Part shown: positions 62,775 through 64,000 of the stretch, piece after piece | How positions within the stretch are numbered: position 1 is the first letter of the stretch | Layout: every line of letters begins with the position of its first letter | From: DATFTE01 sp963802575 | GTDB taxonomy: Bacteria; Acidobacteriota; Terriglobia; Terriglobales; Acidobacteriaceae | Direction of reading: 5' to 3' | DNA: 64,000 bases | Assembly: GCA_963802575.1 (NCBI GenBank) | Contig: CAWDJF010000001.1 | Span: 186,001 to 250,000 of the forward strand | Translations under genes and position numbers: made by a program | The notes under the pieces: model-generated | What the model was told of the DNA's origin: nothing | The model's input: only the letters and a program-made list of their open reading frames with translations | Databases searched by the model: none

Positions 62775-63560
62775 ATGAGACTCTCCCAGCTTTTCTGGTT
62801 GCTTACAGTTTTATTCGCCGCTGTCACGATTCATGCCCAGGACAACTACGAAATCCAGGTCTACGGTTCGGAACTGGTTGCCCCAGGCAACACCATGTTC
62901 GAGATCCACTCCAACTTCACCGTCGACGGCAGCAAGACGGTGCAGGATGGGGTCCTCCCTTCAAACCACGCCGAGCACGAGACCCTCGAAATCACGCACG
63001 GATTCAACGATTGGTTCGAGACCGGCTTCTACGTTTTCACCAGCATTCAACCCGACGGCGGTTGGCAGTGGGTGGGCGATCACATTCGTCCGCGCATCGC
63101 GATTCCGGAGAAATGGCACTGGCCCGTGGGACTCAGCTTATCGAACGAGATCGGCTACCAGCGCCGCGCCTTCTCCGTCGATACCTGGACATGGGAGATG
63201 CGTCCCATCATCGACCAGAAAATCGGACGCTGGTACTGGTCTTTCAATCCCACATTTGATCGCTCGTTCCACGGTGAAAGCGTTCACAAGGGATTCGAGT
63301 TCTCTCCCAATATCAAGTTCAGTTACGACTTCACGCCGAAGATTGCCGGAGGCCTCGAGTACTACGGCGCTTTCGGCCCTGCGACAGAATTCGATCCCGT
63401 CCGCGAACAGCAGCACCAGTTCTTCCCCTCCATCGATCTCAACGTCTCACCCAAGTGGGAGTTTAATTTCGGAGTAGGGATAGGGGTCACGGCGGGCACC
63501 GATCACTTGATCGTGAAAGGCATCATCGGCCGCCGCTTCGACTGGGGCCACAAAAAGTAA
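62775..63560 (+). CDS. Outer-membrane-like exported protein
   Basis: A signal peptide (LFWLLTVLFAAVTIHAQ) is followed by strands rich in Trp, Tyr and Phe such as ETLEITHGFNDWFETGFYVF and GRWYWSFNPTFDRSFHGE. It may be a beta-barrel. No family can be named. It is divergent from exbD. Confidence 0.8.
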   Translation: MRLSQLFWLLTVLFAAVTIHAQDNYEIQVYGSELVAPGNTMFEIHSNFTVDGSKTVQDGVLPSNHAEHETLEITHGFNDWFETGFYVFTSIQPDGGWQWVGDHIRPRIAIPEKWHWPVGLSLSNEIGYQRRAFSVDTWTWEMRPIIDQKIGRWYWSFNPTFDRSFHGESVHKGFEFSPNIKFSYDFTPKIAGGLEYYGAFGPATEFDPVREQQHQFFPSIDLNVSPKWEFNFGVGIGVTAGTDHLIVKGIIGRRFDWGHKK

Positions 63561-63573
63561 GGGATGATGTGGG

Positions 63574-63621
63574 TGCCCCGTCCTTGTCGCTGCGGCTTTT
63601 TGCAGCGACAGGGCGGGGACT
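63574..63621. terminator. Long hairpin between convergent genes
   Basis: GTGCCCCGTCCTTGTCGCTGC pairs with GCAGCGACAGGGCGGGGAC with few mismatches, loop GGCTTTTT. It lies 13 bases after the stop at 63560 and ends at the convergent membrane gene, so it may act as a two-way terminator. Confidence 0.7.
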
Positions 63622-64000
63622 ATCCAACGGGTCCAAACTGAGGCTGCGGTGGGGGCGGCGGCAACGGAGGCGCCTGCGGATACACCACTCCCGCCAACGC
63701 CGGATACCGCGCCGCAAAGAAATAAATCGCATACGCCGGAAAGAACACAATCGCAGGTACCGACACCAGAGACACCACGTACAAAATCAATCCCAGGATC
63801 GCCAACCCCACGACCACCGCTGCCGAGATCGTATACAGGTTCCACTGCAATCCCCCGGCTTTGCCCATCAGGATCGCCACCGTTCCTAACCCTCCCAGCG
63901 GAATCGCCATCACCAGAACGACAATGGTCGCCGCGATCCCCACTACCACGGCCGTTCCTAGCGCCATCACGATCTTCATCGCGAGATAGCCTACATAGTG
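63620..64000 (-). CDS. Membrane protein, C-terminal part (cut by window edge)
   Basis: The frame stays open to the window edge beyond the ATG at 63979, so the true start may be outside. Three membrane segments are visible (TAVVVGIAATIVVLVMAIPL, AVVVGLAILGLILYVVSLV, VPAIVFFPAYAIYFFAA), followed by a Pro-rich tail (PPLPPPPPQPQ). Function is unknown. Confidence 0.75.
   Translation of the reverse strand, partial: HYVGYLAMKIVMALGTAVVVGIAATIVVLVMAIPLGGLGTVAILMGKAGGLQWNLYTISAAVVVGLAILGLILYVVSLVSVPAIVFFPAYAIYFFAARYPALAGVVYPQAPPLPPPPPQPQFGPVG

Noticed and set aside
61895..63259. A 454-residue plus-strand open frame
   Set aside because: Runs across the thioesterase and exbD genes in antisense and then into the 62775 gene out of frame.

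Overview
The window is GC-rich bacterial chromosome. Gene content points to Acidobacteriota, most likely class Terriglobia. The signs are an RpoB with an eight-cysteine insertion near its N-terminus, PadR-type regulation, secreted FG-GAP/VCBS and Asp-box proteins, amidohydrolases of the imidazolonepropionase-like group, LpxC (so a Gram-negative envelope), and many dispersed palindromes and short degenerate arrays between genes. This placement is inference; there is no rRNA here. Nothing looks like a prophage, a CRISPR array or an insertion sequence.

Positions 1-9870 (minus strand) hold one long informational block: tRNA-Thr(UGU), tRNA-Tyr, a 58-residue membrane protein, tRNA-Thr(GGU), tRNA-Gly, a 115-residue protein, tuf, rpmG, tRNA-Trp, secE, nusG, rplK, rplA, rplJ, rplL and rpoB (cut by the window edge). 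The order resembles the tRNA-tufB-secE-nusG-rplKAJL-rpoBC region of E. coli. tuf carries an apparent one-base insertion.

Positions 9996-13067 hold an envelope protein and a thiol-redox set (CcdA, TlpA-like, DsbD-alpha-like). Up to 24200 come glnS, a PadR repressor with its own twin operators, a VCBS protein, a degenerate GGDEF protein, a radical SAM enzyme, an L,D-transpeptidase, gltX and a frameshifted unknown gene. Positions 24425-31615 hold a GAF-GGDEF-HD-GYP signalling protein, an SDR, lpxC and a PilZ protein, so cyclic-di-GMP components recur. Positions 31760-44679 hold folK, HU, a second VCBS protein, two paralogous amidohydrolases around a frameshifted CBS gene, a RidA protein, rsmD, a site-2 protease, a VapBC-type pair, a beta-barrel and serA. 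An aminotransferase that may work with SerA follows (45922-47118).

Positions 48298-52708 hold the parts of a protein-thiocarboxylate cysteine pathway: a MoeZ-like activating/rhodanese enzyme, a CysO-like ubiquitin-fold carrier, a Mec-like JAMM peptidase and a CysM-like synthase. A divergent membrane protein and a SpoIIE-type phosphatase sit between the two halves. The carrier's Gly-Gly is followed by 27 extra residues encoded by an intergenic repeat. Positions 52887-64000 hold RNase H, an esterase, a phosphoesterase, an ABC ATPase, an SPFH protein, an Asp-box protein, a thioesterase and ExbD.

Three signals are not explained by ordinary genes. First, degenerate tandem arrays (period about 7-10 bases) repeatedly start at, or within about ten bases of, a stop codon, with a different motif at almost every gene. 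Second, a tandem pair of related structured RNA-like units lies at 61240-61563 and ends in a terminator. Third, the region before the secreted protein at 47661 is highly structured. Three single-base frameshifts (tuf, the CBS gene, the gene at 23276) suggest either assembly errors or recent decay.
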